Below are positions 1 through 10,794 of a DNA stretch of 64,000 nucleotides, one piece after another; within the stretch, counting starts at the first letter, position 1; each line of letters begins with the position of its first letter. The stretch lies in assembly GCA_030867875.1 (NCBI GenBank), contig JAOWCC010001634.1, positions 4,006,377 to 4,070,376 of the forward strand. Reading direction: 5' to 3'. The position numbers and the translations under genes are program-made. Source of the DNA: Actinernus sp. WN-2022 (lineage: Eukaryota > Cnidaria > Anthozoa > Actiniaria > Actinernidae). A model generated the notes under the pieces. The model was not told the DNA's origin. It did no database searches and saw only the letters and a program-made list of their open reading frames with translations.

Positions 1-820
1 GTATTACAAAACGTGTAGGGGAATATCAAAATTCGATTTAGTTCAAAAGTTATGATTTTTGTGAAAAGGCGAAAACATAATCCGAGTAGATATGCGGGAA
101 ACACCGTCAAGAGCTCTCTTTTTAGAATTTCCCAATTCCCCAACAATTTTTTGCAGCATCTTTGTCACGTGACATTTATGGCGCGAAAATGGAAGGCCGG
201 TGCATTGACTTTTTCGTAGATTTTCTGTAAATATTTTCTATAAAGAATTCTTATAATTTTTTATCCCTTGCAATTTTTGCTCGTTACTCGTTTTCTATTT
301 TTTTTACCTCTTGCAATTTTTGGTCGTTACTCGTTTTCCCGTTACTCCATTACTCGTTACTCGTTACTCGTTACTGCGTTACTCGTTTTAGTAACACCCA
401 AAAACTTATTTGAATTGAATCGCCTTTGTCCACCAAAAATGAATAAATTTGACAGCACATTTTTGAAACTGTTCCCGTAAAAAGACAAGACGTTTGCAAG
501 GTTTTGTCGCTTACTACGCACGCCGAACCCTTAGTACCTTTTTTAAACCGTGTGTGATTCGTTTTCCTTTGTATGCAAAGCCTTCATTAACCGACGCTTT
601 TTTCATAAAGACTGTCTTGTCAGGCGAAGATATGCTGATGAATAAGTTCCAAGTTCTTAATGCGTTGTAAGTAACAGGCTTAGCTTGTGTGGACTTCGAG
701 TCTTTGTCTCTGCCTGTAAAGCTATTAAATAAATTTTAAAAAAGTGGCAAAGGACTGTTCACAGTCAAAAATAATAAACCAACTTGTTAACTCAAAGAAT
801 GTGAAATTAAAAGAGCCTGG
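1..820. other. AT-rich intergenic stretch, no gene recognised
   Basis: No open frame here resembles a known protein. The only ordered structure is the tandem repeat at 280-386. The rest is AT-rich sequence with scattered short homopolymers. Confidence 0.6.
280..386. repeat. (CGTTACTC)n-type minisatellite
   Basis: The octamer CGTTACTC recurs about nine times, tandem at 340-386 and separated by T-rich spacers at 280-340. The open frame across it reads only repeated R-Y-S tripeptides, so it is treated as repeat and not as coding sequence. Confidence 0.75.
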
Positions 821-1050
821 CAAAACCATAGTTAAAGTGCATATAAGCCCTGGCTAATTATATTTTTTTACGAAGAGACTAGAACCCATAACCAAAGGAT
901 TCCGCAATAAAAAGTTGATTTAATTTATTTATCGTGGTGTATTGGCCGTCCAAAGTTGCCCAAAATCGTATCTTGGGTTGCCTGTGGAAGCAAATACAGC
1001 GCGCATGAAACAAAACTGGCACAGGGTCTAGTGACGTCATCAACAGAACA
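821..1050 (+). promoter_or_regulatory. Duplicated upstream region with CRE-like site
   Basis: A perfect CRE octamer, TGACGTCA, lies at 1032-1039 inside a 19-bp block (1031-1049). That block is repeated in inverted orientation at 5959-5977. About 200 bp upstream, 821-862 also matches the flanks of the MITE at 6156-6420, in inverted order and without the MITE. The two upstream regions therefore derive from one ancestral segment. Here it precedes a THAP exon; at 5.8 kb it precedes a different coding family. Promoter function is inferred from position and the CRE. Confidence 0.5.
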
Positions 1051-1468
1051 CGCTCGATTATCTGTTCCATATTATTCCACTGGCTCTGTTTACAATCAGC
1101 ATTTACTATTACTACTATTATTATTTTGCGTCATTGGGGGGTGTTCGAATGAAAAGGACGCCCAAAATGGGATATCACTACATGTTATTCCTTTTTTTAA
1201 CGACAATAATCTTAAAGCCATACGAAGAAGAAAGAAGTGGGTCGACTTCGTGCACAGGAGTAGAAAGAACTTTGTCCCTACGGAGAGATCAGTTGTGTGT
1301 TCTGCACACTTCAAGGCCGAAGTCTATAGTCGGCAGTTTATGTTCGTGCCTGACCAAACTAGGAGGCTGAACCGAGATAGCGTTGGAGTTTCGGCCATTC
1401 CAAGTATTTTGAAGTCTTCAACACCAGTGCCACAGGAAACGGCTCGCGCCGCCCGAGCTCGACGAAAG
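956..1468 (+). CDS. THAP-domain protein, exon (5' end damaged)
   Basis: The reading frame encodes a THAP-type C2CH zinc finger, a DNA-binding domain shared by THAP proteins and P-element-like transposases. Counted from 956 the zinc ligands are C58, C63, C115 and H118, with the conserved W95 and the AIP motif (P149) that closes the domain. The exon ends at a strong donor, CGAAAG/GTGAGA, with the intron starting at 1469. THAP proteins normally start with Met just before the first Cys. Here that place is a run of leucines encoded by an ATT/TTA microsatellite, and no in-frame ATG precedes the domain. The start has been lost or lies in an upstream exon. A later exon of this kind of gene survives at 2535-2660 with stops, so the locus is probably a pseudogene. 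The domain call is firm; function is uncertain. Confidence 0.78.
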
Positions 1469-2534
1469 GTGAGAGATGATTTTCACACATATCGACCTCC
1501 GATCCTCTATCTGGCAGCACACAGAATAAAGTTGTTTTAATGTTATCTTATTAGTTTCAAAATTTTGTTGCTAATAAAGGTTGTGCAAGAACTGTCACCA
1601 GTACTAGCGGCAGTTCAGTAATCTGAGTGAATCGGCAGGGCCCACAGTAACGTCTCATTAGTAGCAGTGTCCATAAGTGATGAATCTCTTGCCGCTTCAA
1701 TCTGTTATATCGTATCGTATGGACGTATCAGTTGGATTTTTCATGGCAAACGTTACTTTTACTTTTGGTACAAGTTTTTAGGGGTCCCGTTCCATATTAG
1801 GGATGGACCATTATATTTTTGAGGGGAGGTTGGGCAGTAAATACCATGTACAGATGTTTGTAAGAAAAAAAAAATCCTGCACAACAAACCGAAGGAACAA
1901 ATAAGTTTTTTTTTACAGAGCTTTCAGTCGCAAAAATGAATTCCAACCATAAAAAAATTGCCCAAACCCTTAAAAATATAATGGGCCAACCCTTATCTGG
2001 AAAAGACAACTCTGCAAATCATTTACCAAATTTTGTAGTCGTGATTTTATAGTCAACATTTTCAGTCTTCTCAAGAGGTGCAAAAAGCAATGATTTTAGC
2101 ATGAGTGAGAAATAATTTTGCAAGATCAAAACACTACACTAATGGGGATTATGGGAACTTTCTTTCTTATCAATTTACCTTGCTGCTACTCCTTATAATA
2201 TAAGTTTTTACGGGGAAGGGATATTATTAGTATATTATTAGTATATTATTACTAACATGTAGGTATTAGTATATTAGTTCAGCTGTGCATTTTATATTAT
2301 ATAGATTATATTATATATTACTTAACTGTTATATTATTACTTCACTGTATTATTATTGTTATTACTATGCACGGCATGTCTGAAAATCAGTTTTACTGAG
2401 CCGTTTACCGTGTTGAAATAAAGTTGATTATTATTATTATTAATTATTATACTCTTAAAGACAGGAATTGCTTGAGAGACTTATATTTTTTTTAAAGGAA
2501 AAATATTGCTAGTTTTGAATATATATATAAAAAA
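1469..2534. other. Putative intron of the THAP locus; AT-rich, no gene
   Basis: This follows the donor at 1469. It holds AT-rich sequence and an ATATTATTAGT-type simple repeat around 2220-2350. At 2367-2453 there is a LINE/SINE-like 3' end with AATAAA and a (TTA)n tail. No coding signal was recognised. Confidence 0.4.
2390..2453 (+). repeat. Retroelement 3' tail with (TTA)n
   Basis: A short segment ends in GAAATAAAGTTGA followed by TTA repeats, the arrangement of CR1/L2-like retroelement 3' ends (compare 7330-7362). The upstream part is too short to classify. Confidence 0.4.
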
Positions 2535-2660
2535 TCGTCCTGCTATGCAATCCTGGTGGCAGGAGGATCGGCAAGCAAAGTTCTCCGCATCTTTAGGCAT
2601 ATGGGTCTGTCATGGATCTCTCTAAATACCTTCTTCTAACATCAACGCATAAGCCTATAA
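2535..2660 (+). pseudogene. Later exon of a THAP-type gene, with stops
   Basis: The frame starting at 2535 reads SCYAILVAGGSASKVLRIF and continues into RHMGLSWISLNTFF, then TAA at 2637, HQRISL, and TAA at 2658. The core (SASKVLRIFRHMG ... S-x-x-TFF-x-HQ) matches a segment I recognise downstream of the THAP domain in multicopy cnidarian THAP/transposase-like proteins. The stop falls at a position that is Tyr or Arg in such proteins, so this copy is broken. It is the same strand as, and 1.07 kb downstream of, the THAP exon, which fits a single decayed gene. Family recall is from memory and not from a search. Confidence 0.5.
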
Positions 2661-3091
2661 TGGTACCATAATATTATTATGATAGTACATATTGTAGTTA
2701 TATCACAATGCCTTAGTTATTTACCCCCCTTCCCCCCAAAAAAAATATTTTTTAAGTTCCAAGTATTCTGTGATACCAGAGCAACTACATGAAACAGCAT
2801 AATCTGGGTCATTTAAAAAAACCTTTACAATAATTGTTTATTTTTTTACAAACTGGACCCTTGTTTTTGGATTTAGAACGCTCAAAATTTAGTTCAATAA
2901 AGATTGTTTCAATTCACAATTTCAACCTCCAATTTGTTAGTTAAATGTTACAGATGCAATTTTACAAGACAAGTGTGCTTTATTATAGGTACATTTAGCT
3001 AATTTTCTTTCAAAAAGAAAAAGATGGCATATCTTCTAGCTTTCAACTCTGGGATTTGTAATATTTAGAATTTTGAATACCTGGAGCTAAT

Positions 3092-3204
3092 TAAATAAAA
3101 CGTTTACACATGTATTCTACAAGTGCAGCCATTATTCAGAGGTGTACATGTATTAACAATGCCTGGCCAGGCTTGTAAAATGCATGTGTAAAACGGTTTT
3201 ATTG
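3092..3204. repeat. Imperfect inverted repeat
   Basis: Arms of about 32 bp (3092-3123 and 3173-3204) pair with a few mismatches around a 49-bp spacer. No terminal duplication was identified. It is probably a MITE remnant. Confidence 0.5.
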
Positions 3205-3270
3205 AATTGGACCCTGTAATATATTAAACAGTGTATTTTACAATTGTGAAGCCCATTACACTCTAATTAA

Positions 3271-4242
3271 CCCTTTCACTCCCGGACGTGTTTGGGCTCA
3301 ATGGGTGAAATGCAGTGCTAACTCAACCCTCCCCCCTCAGTTCCAGTTTGGCTAGCCCGGGCTTGTTAAATACTGCTGACTTTTTAAACCATGGGCTCAA
3401 ACTTTCCCCATGATGGCATTCGGCAGAATTCTACAGACTCGGCGGTGGTGAGTATGGTTTCTTCTGTAGGTTTTCCAATGAAATGTGCTCTAATTTTGGA
3501 CAAATAAGCCACTGTAAGAGAGCTAGAGGACATCATTAAGTCTGATGACGGCTTAAAAGTACTTGGTTTGCTTTTAGTAGGCCTTGTGAGGGGTTTCACA
3601 GGGTTTTTCTGTTGTGTTTCTGCTTGGAGACACATCAAATAATTATTCGCTGAAATCCTTGAAATTTTGCAGTTGGTTCAATGTCTTTTCCCCCTGCTCA
3701 ACCTATTAGGATGTGTTTTTTTCACTTTAAAGAAACGGCTCGAGTCCAAATCACCGCTCTTGGAGGGGACCCCTTGTGATTTTTTTTGTTGATTACCCAG
3801 CATGCAATTGGAGGTGGGAACAGGAAAAACATGGTGGAGAGAAGTGCAGCATTAAGAATAGCACCCTTCACAGTCGCAATGTGTGTTTTGTGCAAACAAA
3901 CCTGGTGGTTCGAAAGATTAAAGAAGGTACTGTAACGACTGAGTGCTGATTTTGTGTTTGCTTTTGATTTCAAGGGCGAATGGGAAGGATTTTGGAGGGC
4001 GATTTTCAGCTCCTCAAAATTGGTGAAAATCGGAGAAACGAAAAACAATCACCAAAACAAATGAGTTTTTCTCCAAAGTGGGAGTGTCAAGCGATCCCAG
4101 TTATAGCTGTGGCTTTGAAGTAATTCATCCCTTGAAATAATATTGCAACATCGTATTTCCAGCGTGTCTAGGTTTGATGCAATAATTTCTCCAGGTACAT
4201 GCTTCATATTGGTCGGTTACGGCCAGCTCAGGAGCGAAAGGG
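3271..4242. mobile_element. piggyBac-like nonautonomous element (TTAA, CCC ends)
   Basis: This 972-bp element is flanked by TTAA at 3267-3270 and 4243-4246. Its ends are inverted: left CCCTTTCACTCC, right the reverse complement of CCCTTTCGCTCC. A TTAA target with a CCC start is the piggyBac superfamily signature. No transposase frame is present inside. The minus-strand frames at 3384-3638 and 3722-4048 have no recognisable domain, so the element would need enzyme supplied in trans. Confidence 0.72.
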
Positions 4243-4689
4243 TTAACATGTGAATTAATTCCAGTGTCAAAAAATTGAAATCAATTTTTACAAGTTGGAC
4301 TTTACATGTTCGTAGTATATACTCTTTATTTCACACTCATTGCTTTACATTTGGGTAGTTTACAGACATGCACTTCATAATTATGATAATAGATATTAAG
4401 GGGGGGAGGGAAGTGGAAAATATATAATAGGAAAGGGTGTAGGGAAGTTGCCAACTTCCCATTAAGTGAAATAAATATGTGTAGTGTGATCTGCCTTTGC
4501 CTATAAATCCAAGTAATCATAGTCATAATAAATAATATATATTTTTTAAATTGAAAAGAAGTTAAGGACTGTTAATGTATGGTACAAAAAATACAATAAC
4601 AACTAAGAAATGTACATTAAGCTGTATCATCTGATTAATCATAATTTCATCATAAGTAAAGTGAAGTGAAGGAGATCAAAATTTACACG

Positions 4690-5335
4690 TAGGCCATTAA
4701 ACAGTATTTTTTTATGCGACTTTTAAATTTTGAGCATTTGAGATCTCTTGTGCTAGTTGGTAAATTATTCCAGAGTTTAATACCAGTTGATTTAATATAA
4801 AATTTCCCATAATTTGTTGAGGCTGGTAAGACAAAGAGGTTCTTTGAAGCATGTCTAGACTAGTATTATAGTTATGTATGTTGGAGGCTGGTTTTGCATA
4901 ATTTTGAAATGCTTGAGGTACAATGTAACTGATTATTAATATAATCATGCATAAATAGAGCAATATGTAGGTAATTAATTTCTGATATTTGTAGAATGCC
5001 AAGGTACTTAAAAAGTGGCAGGGCATGCGATTGGAAATCTGAAAATGGCATTATTCTGATAACTTTGTTGTTTAATGTGTTTAATCGAGATAGACTTGTT
5101 TTGTAGGTATTTCCCCAAGTGCTAACACCATATTGTAAGTATGGATAAACAAGAGAATAACAAACTTGCATCAAGCTAAGGTACCTAAGTCAACATAGTG
5201 TCGTAGTTTGGATATAATACCAACATTTTTGGATATTTTCTTAGATATATAGCTTATGTGAGGCTTCCATGTTAAGTTTTGATCTATGTATACACCTAAA
5301 TATTTTAGATATTCAGTTTGTTTTAATACAATGTT
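4690..5335 (-). mobile_element. Non-LTR retrotransposon, RT C-terminal end (CR1/L2-like)
   Basis: Read on the minus strand, 5335-5175 encodes the YLKYLGVYID-type block that follows the RT domain. 5174-4872 then gives YPYLQYGVSTWGN, AFRI-like and SDFQSHALPLFK-like blocks, and after a frameshift 4860-4712 gives the HNYNTSL ... YGNFILN C-terminal segment. This order is the conserved C-terminus of CR1/L2-type ORF2 proteins. At least one frameshift and 5' truncation make it dead. The sequence below 4690 is probably its 3' UTR. Confidence 0.75.
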
Positions 5336-5498
5336 CAGTACACAAAGTCATGCACTTCATGCATGTAAAAAAATACAAACTTGTGCATTGTTTAATTTAA
5401 TAAATGTTTGAAAAAATGTAAATAAGTTTCATCTCATTATTACACTGTTGAAGAGAGAATGGAGAAAGACCTGTATGCATATATTTCTATGATTTTAT

Positions 5499-5839
5499 TT
5501 ACCTAATAGAACACACTTCGTCACAGCACAAAGTGAGCACGCGTAAGTGGAGTAGTGCGACATTTAACATACTATACCACGATCGCACGGCTTCTGTACC
5601 ATCCAGCCTTCTCTGGAACTCCATTTCTCTATTTTCTCTCACTTGCTGCATTCTCTCATACTCTTGTATCCACTCTACGTTGGCTAGCAGCTCGTCGGCG
5701 TATGGCTCTTGAATACCTGGTTGAACAGCGAGCTCTTGAACTCAGTCTTCAGGTCCGGTTGCTCGACATCTACGACCGCTTCATACCTCAATTCCGAGTT
5801 ATTTTCGCTTTCTTGTGACTCTGAGTCGTAGAGTGACAT
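5499..5839 (-). pseudogene. Multicopy cnidarian protein, P2X7-C-like N-terminal exon, frameshifted
   Basis: From the ATG at 5839 the minus strand reads an acidic N-terminus (MSLYDSESQESENNSELRYE ...). After a one-base shift near 5755 it continues as EPYADELLANVEWIQEYERM then a charged helix ending RRLDGTEAVRSWY. The order acidic start, then LAN-x-x-W helix, then RRL-x-G-x-x-x-V-x-x-W resembles the start of proteins carrying the P2X7 receptor C-terminal (P2RX7_C/PHD-like) zinc domain, a family expanded in corals. The cysteine part that should follow the Trp is not present. Instead the frame runs 26 residues to a stop at 5499, so either a splice donor lies at about 5576 or the gene is truncated. 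The upstream CRE (5969-5976) is shared with the THAP locus. The family call is from memory. Confidence 0.5.
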
Positions 5840-5958
5840 CTTCTTCAAAAGATAACTAAAAGTCTTTGATGAATCCGGGATATTATGCGCTTAAAACACA
5901 AGAAAGCCTTAGAACAACAACAATCTTTACTGATCGCTTTGTACCCGCGAAAAGACGA

Positions 5959-5977
5959 GTTCTGTTGATGACGTCAC
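5959..5977 (-). promoter_or_regulatory. CRE-containing 19-bp block, inverted copy of 1031-1049
   Basis: This is a perfect 19-bp match to the block at 1031-1049 and contains TGACGTCA (5969-5976). It lies about 130 bp upstream of the start codon at 5839 on the minus strand, a plausible proximal promoter position. Confidence 0.55.
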
Positions 5978-6155
5978 ATGTCTTCTCGTCCCAGTCCCCA
6001 GATGTGCGCGGAAATTAAGTATACATTTGGAGGTTTAGCCGCTCAAAAAATTATGAAAACATTTTTATTTTTATTTTTCTGTATTTTTTCCCTACCTTTT
6101 AAGGTCTAAGCTTTTCAAAAAAAGTATAACTGGCCAGGGCTTATATGCACTTTAA

Positions 6156-6420
6156 TAGAGTGGAATGGTTAGGAAACTCAGGGACCTTCTTTATTATATG
6201 TCTTAAGTTAGCTTTTTTCAACCACTACCGTTCACAAAACACAATAGAAATTCCAACATGTTAATCAATCAGCCAATAGAAACGTGTGAGTTCAGTCGTT
6301 CAGGGAACGCTAATGAACTATGATCGTGCACAATCTTTTGTCTTACCCCTTCCAACCTAAATCGCAGCGCCTTTGTTAGCCCTTTTGAAGTTTGCCGGGT
6401 TTCCTAACCATTCCACTCTA
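6156..6420. mobile_element. 265-bp TTAA MITE
   Basis: TTAA lies at 6152-6155 and 6421-6424. The terminal inverted repeats start TAGAGTGGAATGGTTAGGAA and extend about 22 bp. The sequence immediately outside both TTAAs matches 821-862 joined with one TTAA, which is the empty site. A second, left-truncated copy in inverted orientation is at 10795-11010. Confidence 0.85.
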
Positions 6421-6844
6421 TTAACTATGGCAAAACCAAATAGAGAATCTACATAGAGAATTGGTCAGTTATATATTCATGTTTCTTTATATAGAAAGAC
6501 CATTCAATCCAACTGTCATCTTCAATCCAAGTCTCTTGTTCTTGTCATAGACTAATTAAAAACGAAGACGGCTAGTGTCCTTTCAACAAATAGACCTTTT
6601 ATTTTCGTGTCAATGTCTGTACGTACGTGTGCGAAGATAATGAGTCAGGCTAGGAAACATAAAACAATTAATTATTTACGAGCTAGCCTCCTAACCTAAA
6701 AATTAAAAGATAATAAGATTTGTATAAAATAATATTGTACACAAATAATAGAACAATAATATAATCAGACAGGAAGCGTTTATATTATTTAAGGGAATAC
6801 AGAAGACTAGCCTGCCGACTGACGTTGGTCTCACCTGCTACCAA

Positions 6845-7327
6845 ACTAAAATAAGACCTTTACTGGAGTATAGTAGGTCGGTATGGGGAGGCCTCCCTCG
6901 GTATCTCGAGGATGGGGTGGAAAGAATCCAGACCAGAAGCTTGCGGATTCTGGGTCTGCCATATGACTGTGTACCGGCTACACTGCGTGACAGGAGGGCT
7001 GCCATCGCCCTTGGGGGGTATACGAGAGTATAAAGAGTGATGCTACTAACCCATGGCATAAGTTTGTACCCAGAGCTACTAAGCATAATTACAACTTACG
7101 ATCGAAAATAGTTGCCCTCGTATATTCTCTGAGACAAACCGTCAAGTGTTCATTCATCCCACGGGCCGCTATGCTGTATGGATAATCGGATTGAAATCCC
7201 CTTTTTTTAGAAATGTCCATTGTAGTTATAGCATTTTATATTTTTAATACCACGAATTTATAATTTTCATATTTGTAGGCCATGCAAATCCATTGTACTT
7301 TTTTACCTAACTGATGGACAAATAAAA

Positions 7328-7362
<35 letters not shown>
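6845..7362 (+). mobile_element. Non-LTR retrotransposon 3' end (L2/CR1-like) with (TTA)n tail
   Basis: The + frame from 6845 reads IRPLLEYSRSVWGGLPRYLE then VERIQTRSLRILGLP, the hallmark C-terminal block of L2/CR1 ORF2. A frameshift near 7032 leads into PWHKFVPRATKHNYNLRSK and KCSFIPRAAMLYG with a stop at about 7177. A short UTR with AATAAAA ends in a (TTA)n run at 7330-7362, the usual 3' tail. It is 5' truncated and inactive. Confidence 0.85.
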
Positions 7363-7364
<2 letters not shown>

Positions 7365-7980
7365 CTATTCTGATTATAGAATGTACGGCAAGAAAGTTTC
7401 TTACAAAATGAGTCATAATTTATTATACCATTTGGTAAATTATTCAATAATTCATCCCACTTTAGCTTAGACACTGTACCTTAGACCATTTTTCAGAAAC
7501 TTGGTTCTAGTACTCAATTCTTGAAATATGCTGGACAGTCTTTCGGGTCCTATTGTCCAGCAGATAAGCGTAAAATTGTTCGAAATTTCATGCTATAGGG
7601 ATTTATATAAAAGCAAGACCCATCGTGGATCTTGCCTTGTTTATTTGAAATTCGACATCGAAAAATCCCATATGGGCTTTGTATGAAAAACCACAGGGAT
7701 CCCAAGCGAGGTAAAATATTACATATATATCATTAATCATATAAAAGTCATTTCTTTGAAAAAAAAAAAAGAAATGATAGAGCAACATAGTTAATTATAA
7801 TATGTTTTAAATAACTATCCAGGCCCGTAGTCTGGGTTTGGGGGAGGGGCGAGGTGTGAAGCGGATGCACCCCTCCTGCCGGCTGATCTTTTGCTTGATT
7901 TTTAGTACCTGGAGGCTTTTTTCTCTAAGATTACATATAAGGTCTATATAGAAATATTGAAAAACTCGCCATGATCGCAG
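7365..7980. other. No gene recognised
   Basis: AT-rich spacer between the LINE tail and the CXC-family pseudogene. I see no domain, RNA gene or clear inverted repeat. Confidence 0.5.
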
Positions 7981-7983
7981 GAT

Positions 7984-10020
7984 TTACTCTTGGAAACAGT
8001 TCCCAGCACAAAAGCATAGAGCAGTAGTACACGCGAGACTGGCTTTGTAGCATCTGCAGAGGCCTCGACAAGCTGTTTTGCATCCACAGATTATCAGTTC
8101 ACTACACGTCTTAGAGGCATCTGAAAGCGTTGTCCACTTGGCATTCCAGCCTCCAGCAGATTGCTCCCATCCCCACTCCCCCGGACTTGGCAGTTCCTGG
8201 GTCGGCTCTAGTGTTTGGTCCCAGATATGGCCAGCTTGATATGCGGACCGTTTCACGTGTTGTTCAAGTGCAGCTTTAGTTGTTGGGATATTGTCAATTG
8301 TTCTTGTGCCTTGCGCAAAGAGTGCCTGACGAGCCTCGTTGACTGTCGGTTAATGGGGCATGTTCGATCACCACAAATCGTTCTATCAGCTGGAAATATT
8401 CCTCGGAGATCGCTCTCTGAGGGGACGAAAGAATGCGGAATACTTGGGTTACATCTTGGAAATCATTCCAAGCCAGATTTGCTGTTTTCTGTCCTCTTCC
8501 AGAAAAATAAGACGCCGTGTCGCAGCCGGTAAGACAGTGCATTAAAGAAGAGTAATGCTTCACATTTCTGCTGCCCGAGAACGCTAGCAATACGGTGTGC
8601 TGGAATATACCTTAGGTGCTTTCCCACATCAAAGGCCACCCAGAGTTCCTCTAAGTGTAACAGTTTTGCATACGCGACAACCAGTACGACAACATCAGTA
8701 TCGACGGTTTATATCATAACTTTTTTACATCCACTGTTATAGCTGCATGCGCCGCATGAAGTAGGACCCTGGTATCAGCCTCTTCGTGATTACAGGGAGC
8801 GATACCTTGCTTGTCGATAGGAGATGAGCTCACCACATCGTCTTTACTGGTGCTAATCACTTCAACCCCAGCAAGTTCCAGTGATTTAACGTTGTCTGCC
8901 AGAAAAACAAAGACTTCGGTCTTATTCTCATCTGATCGGAGAAAACTCCCAATTTCCTGGAATGGTTGTGTTTCCACATACTCGTCTACAAACACCATGG
9001 CCTCGTGCCTCCCTGGTTCCCTGCTTCAAGGTATTATCGATGTATGTATCCCATACGAAATCTAGTCATTTTCTGCATGCTTCACAACATAAGGTAAGAA
9101 CACATTTGTTGCATATTCCTGGAATGTTTTTGATTTTTCTGGCGACAGCATGTTAACTGCAGCATTCACTTAATGCTTCCCATTTTTCTTGGTGTCTTTT
9201 TATGTCTTTCTCTGTAATACATAAATATAACTTAATACACACAAATGTCACAACTATTCAACCTTATGGTATTTTTGGCTGTATGTATATATGTATTGTA
9301 TGGAAAATAAATAAATAATCAGCAGCAGCATCTATAATTACTTTCATGTCAACTTCTGGCTGATGACCTGGTGTACCGACTTCGAGACAACGGACTAGCT
9401 CTGACTTTTGTCCAACTCGTGTTTTCCCCGCCGAAGAAAGAGCTGTTGGATAAGCATGGTTCTCATGACTTGATAAAAATCTTCAAGATTCCCTTCTCGC
9501 GCTTGGCATCCAAATATACAGCCTTGCAAAGAGGTTACAATCGCTTTTAAGCACTGCCATTTGACTCTGAGCTTTTGTTGACGTCTTCGGTGTAGTCCCA
9601 AATAATGGAAGCTTATTCTTGGGAATTGTGTCTGTTATAGGTTTCGAGCACTTTTCTAGTCTCTCCTCTACATACATGTCATACTGGGAATGTCCTTTCT
9701 GCTTCGCACTTTTCACAGCTTCCACGACGCTTTCAGCCATAATGTCCTTTGTATCTAAGACAAGTAGATCAGTACTGTCTTCTTTAAATGGATTACCCAT
9801 CTCTTCGATGACAGAAACCAGAGCCTTAACATCTTTAGAGAATGCCTTTTGGATACTTGGAACTTGCTCATGGTGGCAGATATTGGTGGTCTTCTTTGTC
9901 TCAAAAGTTGCTTCGAACTCTTTCACGACTCTTGGAACCTGTGGTCCTGCTACAATCCAGCGTCGGAGGGCTGCTGGATTCGCACTGAGGCCCACAGCGC
10001 CGCCGTCACCTTTGACGAGC
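7984..10020 (-). pseudogene. CXC multigene-family protein, central and C-terminal parts, broken
   Basis: Minus-strand pieces in order: 10020-9483 (NPAALRRWIVAGP ... LEKCSKPITDTI), 9480-9332, then after an insertion 9160-8714 (PEKSKTFQEYA ... NHEEADTRVLLHAAHAA), 8590-8294 (LMHCLTGCDTASYFSGRGQK) and 8256-7984 (YQAGHIWDQTLEPTQELPSP ... CGCKTACRGLCRC). I recognise this as a large protein family copied many times in cnidarian genomes, ending in a cysteine-rich CXC/tesmin-like tail. The conserved acidic and TGCDT motifs in the centre suggest a PIN/FEN-like nuclease fold, which is inference. Several frameshifts, a missing stretch between 8714 and 8590, and a SINE/LINE-like insertion (9166-9324) kill this copy. 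The N-terminus is cut at the (TA)n at 10021. It is a paralogue of the 31.3-38.4 kb copy but of another subfamily. Confidence 0.68.
9159..9331 (+). mobile_element. 159-bp retroelement insertion with 7-bp target duplication
   Basis: The sequence 9166-9324 ends in an A-rich tail (GGAAAATAAATAAATAATCA) on the + strand and is flanked by GCAGCAT at 9159-9165 and 9325-9331. Removing it with one duplicate joins ... DAA to VNMLSPEKSKTFQEYA in the host pseudogene frame, the arrangement expected for the family. The body is too short to assign; a SINE or a truncated LINE tail are both possible. Confidence 0.65.
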
Positions 10021-10040
10021 TCATATATATATATATATAT
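10021..10040. repeat. (TA)10 microsatellite
   Basis: Alternating TA run at the 5' boundary of the CXC pseudogene. The breakpoint of the family homology coincides with it. Confidence 0.85.
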
Positions 10041-10794
10041 GTAGGAATAAAACTTTATGTGGTTTAAATTAATTTCGAGAAAAATAAATAAATATCTATC
10101 TTGCTCTCGCACCACGTGCTCATGACGTATGACGCCATGTTTTTTAAAAGTTTGCACCGTATTCGGAGTGCCGAACAGAAGTCCGATCAAAAATCATCGG
10201 GCAAAATTGATCCTACTGGGTTCAAATTCATAAATTATATTTGTTCTTAATTTACCTTTGATTCTGTTGTCGGTTCATTTGTAGAATTATTAGGTCAGCT
10301 TGCCGTAATTATAATTTTCTTCAGAGCGCTTTGACGAAGCGTGCCCGAATTACAAAGGTTTGTATGGGGACTGAGTTACCGCGCCAGGAAATCTTGCATT
10401 CCTTTCAAAATGGTGGCGAGAACTTCAAGGTTAAGCCTTAATTTGAGCCCTGCGCGTTTTTCTCTCGTGTACCCTCCACCTGCATGCTTTAAAGTTTTTG
10501 TAGGCGTTCGGAGAGGCCACTGTATACTGCGAGTCTCACACCTCACAAAAAATATTCAAAATGGGGCAGAACTAGGGCATTATAATTAAATAGATACCGA
10601 TTCCAAGCGAATCACGATTTGCAATCATTTCATATACAGCTATTACAAAAGGTTGTCGCGGTCAAACGAACGACATTCCCAGCCCGAAATGGATTGTGGT
10701 TGTAGCTGAAAGTCTGGTGAATTCGTTTGATTTTGGATCAAAAAGTTTTAGGCGAATATTAATCTACTGCAAATCGATTTTAGAATTACACTGT
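10041..10794. other. No gene recognised
   Basis: Mixed sequence without a credible coding frame. The frame at 10341-10589 has no recognisable domain. Confidence 0.4.

Noticed and set aside
10020..10190. N-terminal 60 residues in front of the 9.5-10.0 kb CXC fragment
   Set aside because: They read through the (TA)n tract into unrelated sequence, so the family homology ends at about 10020.
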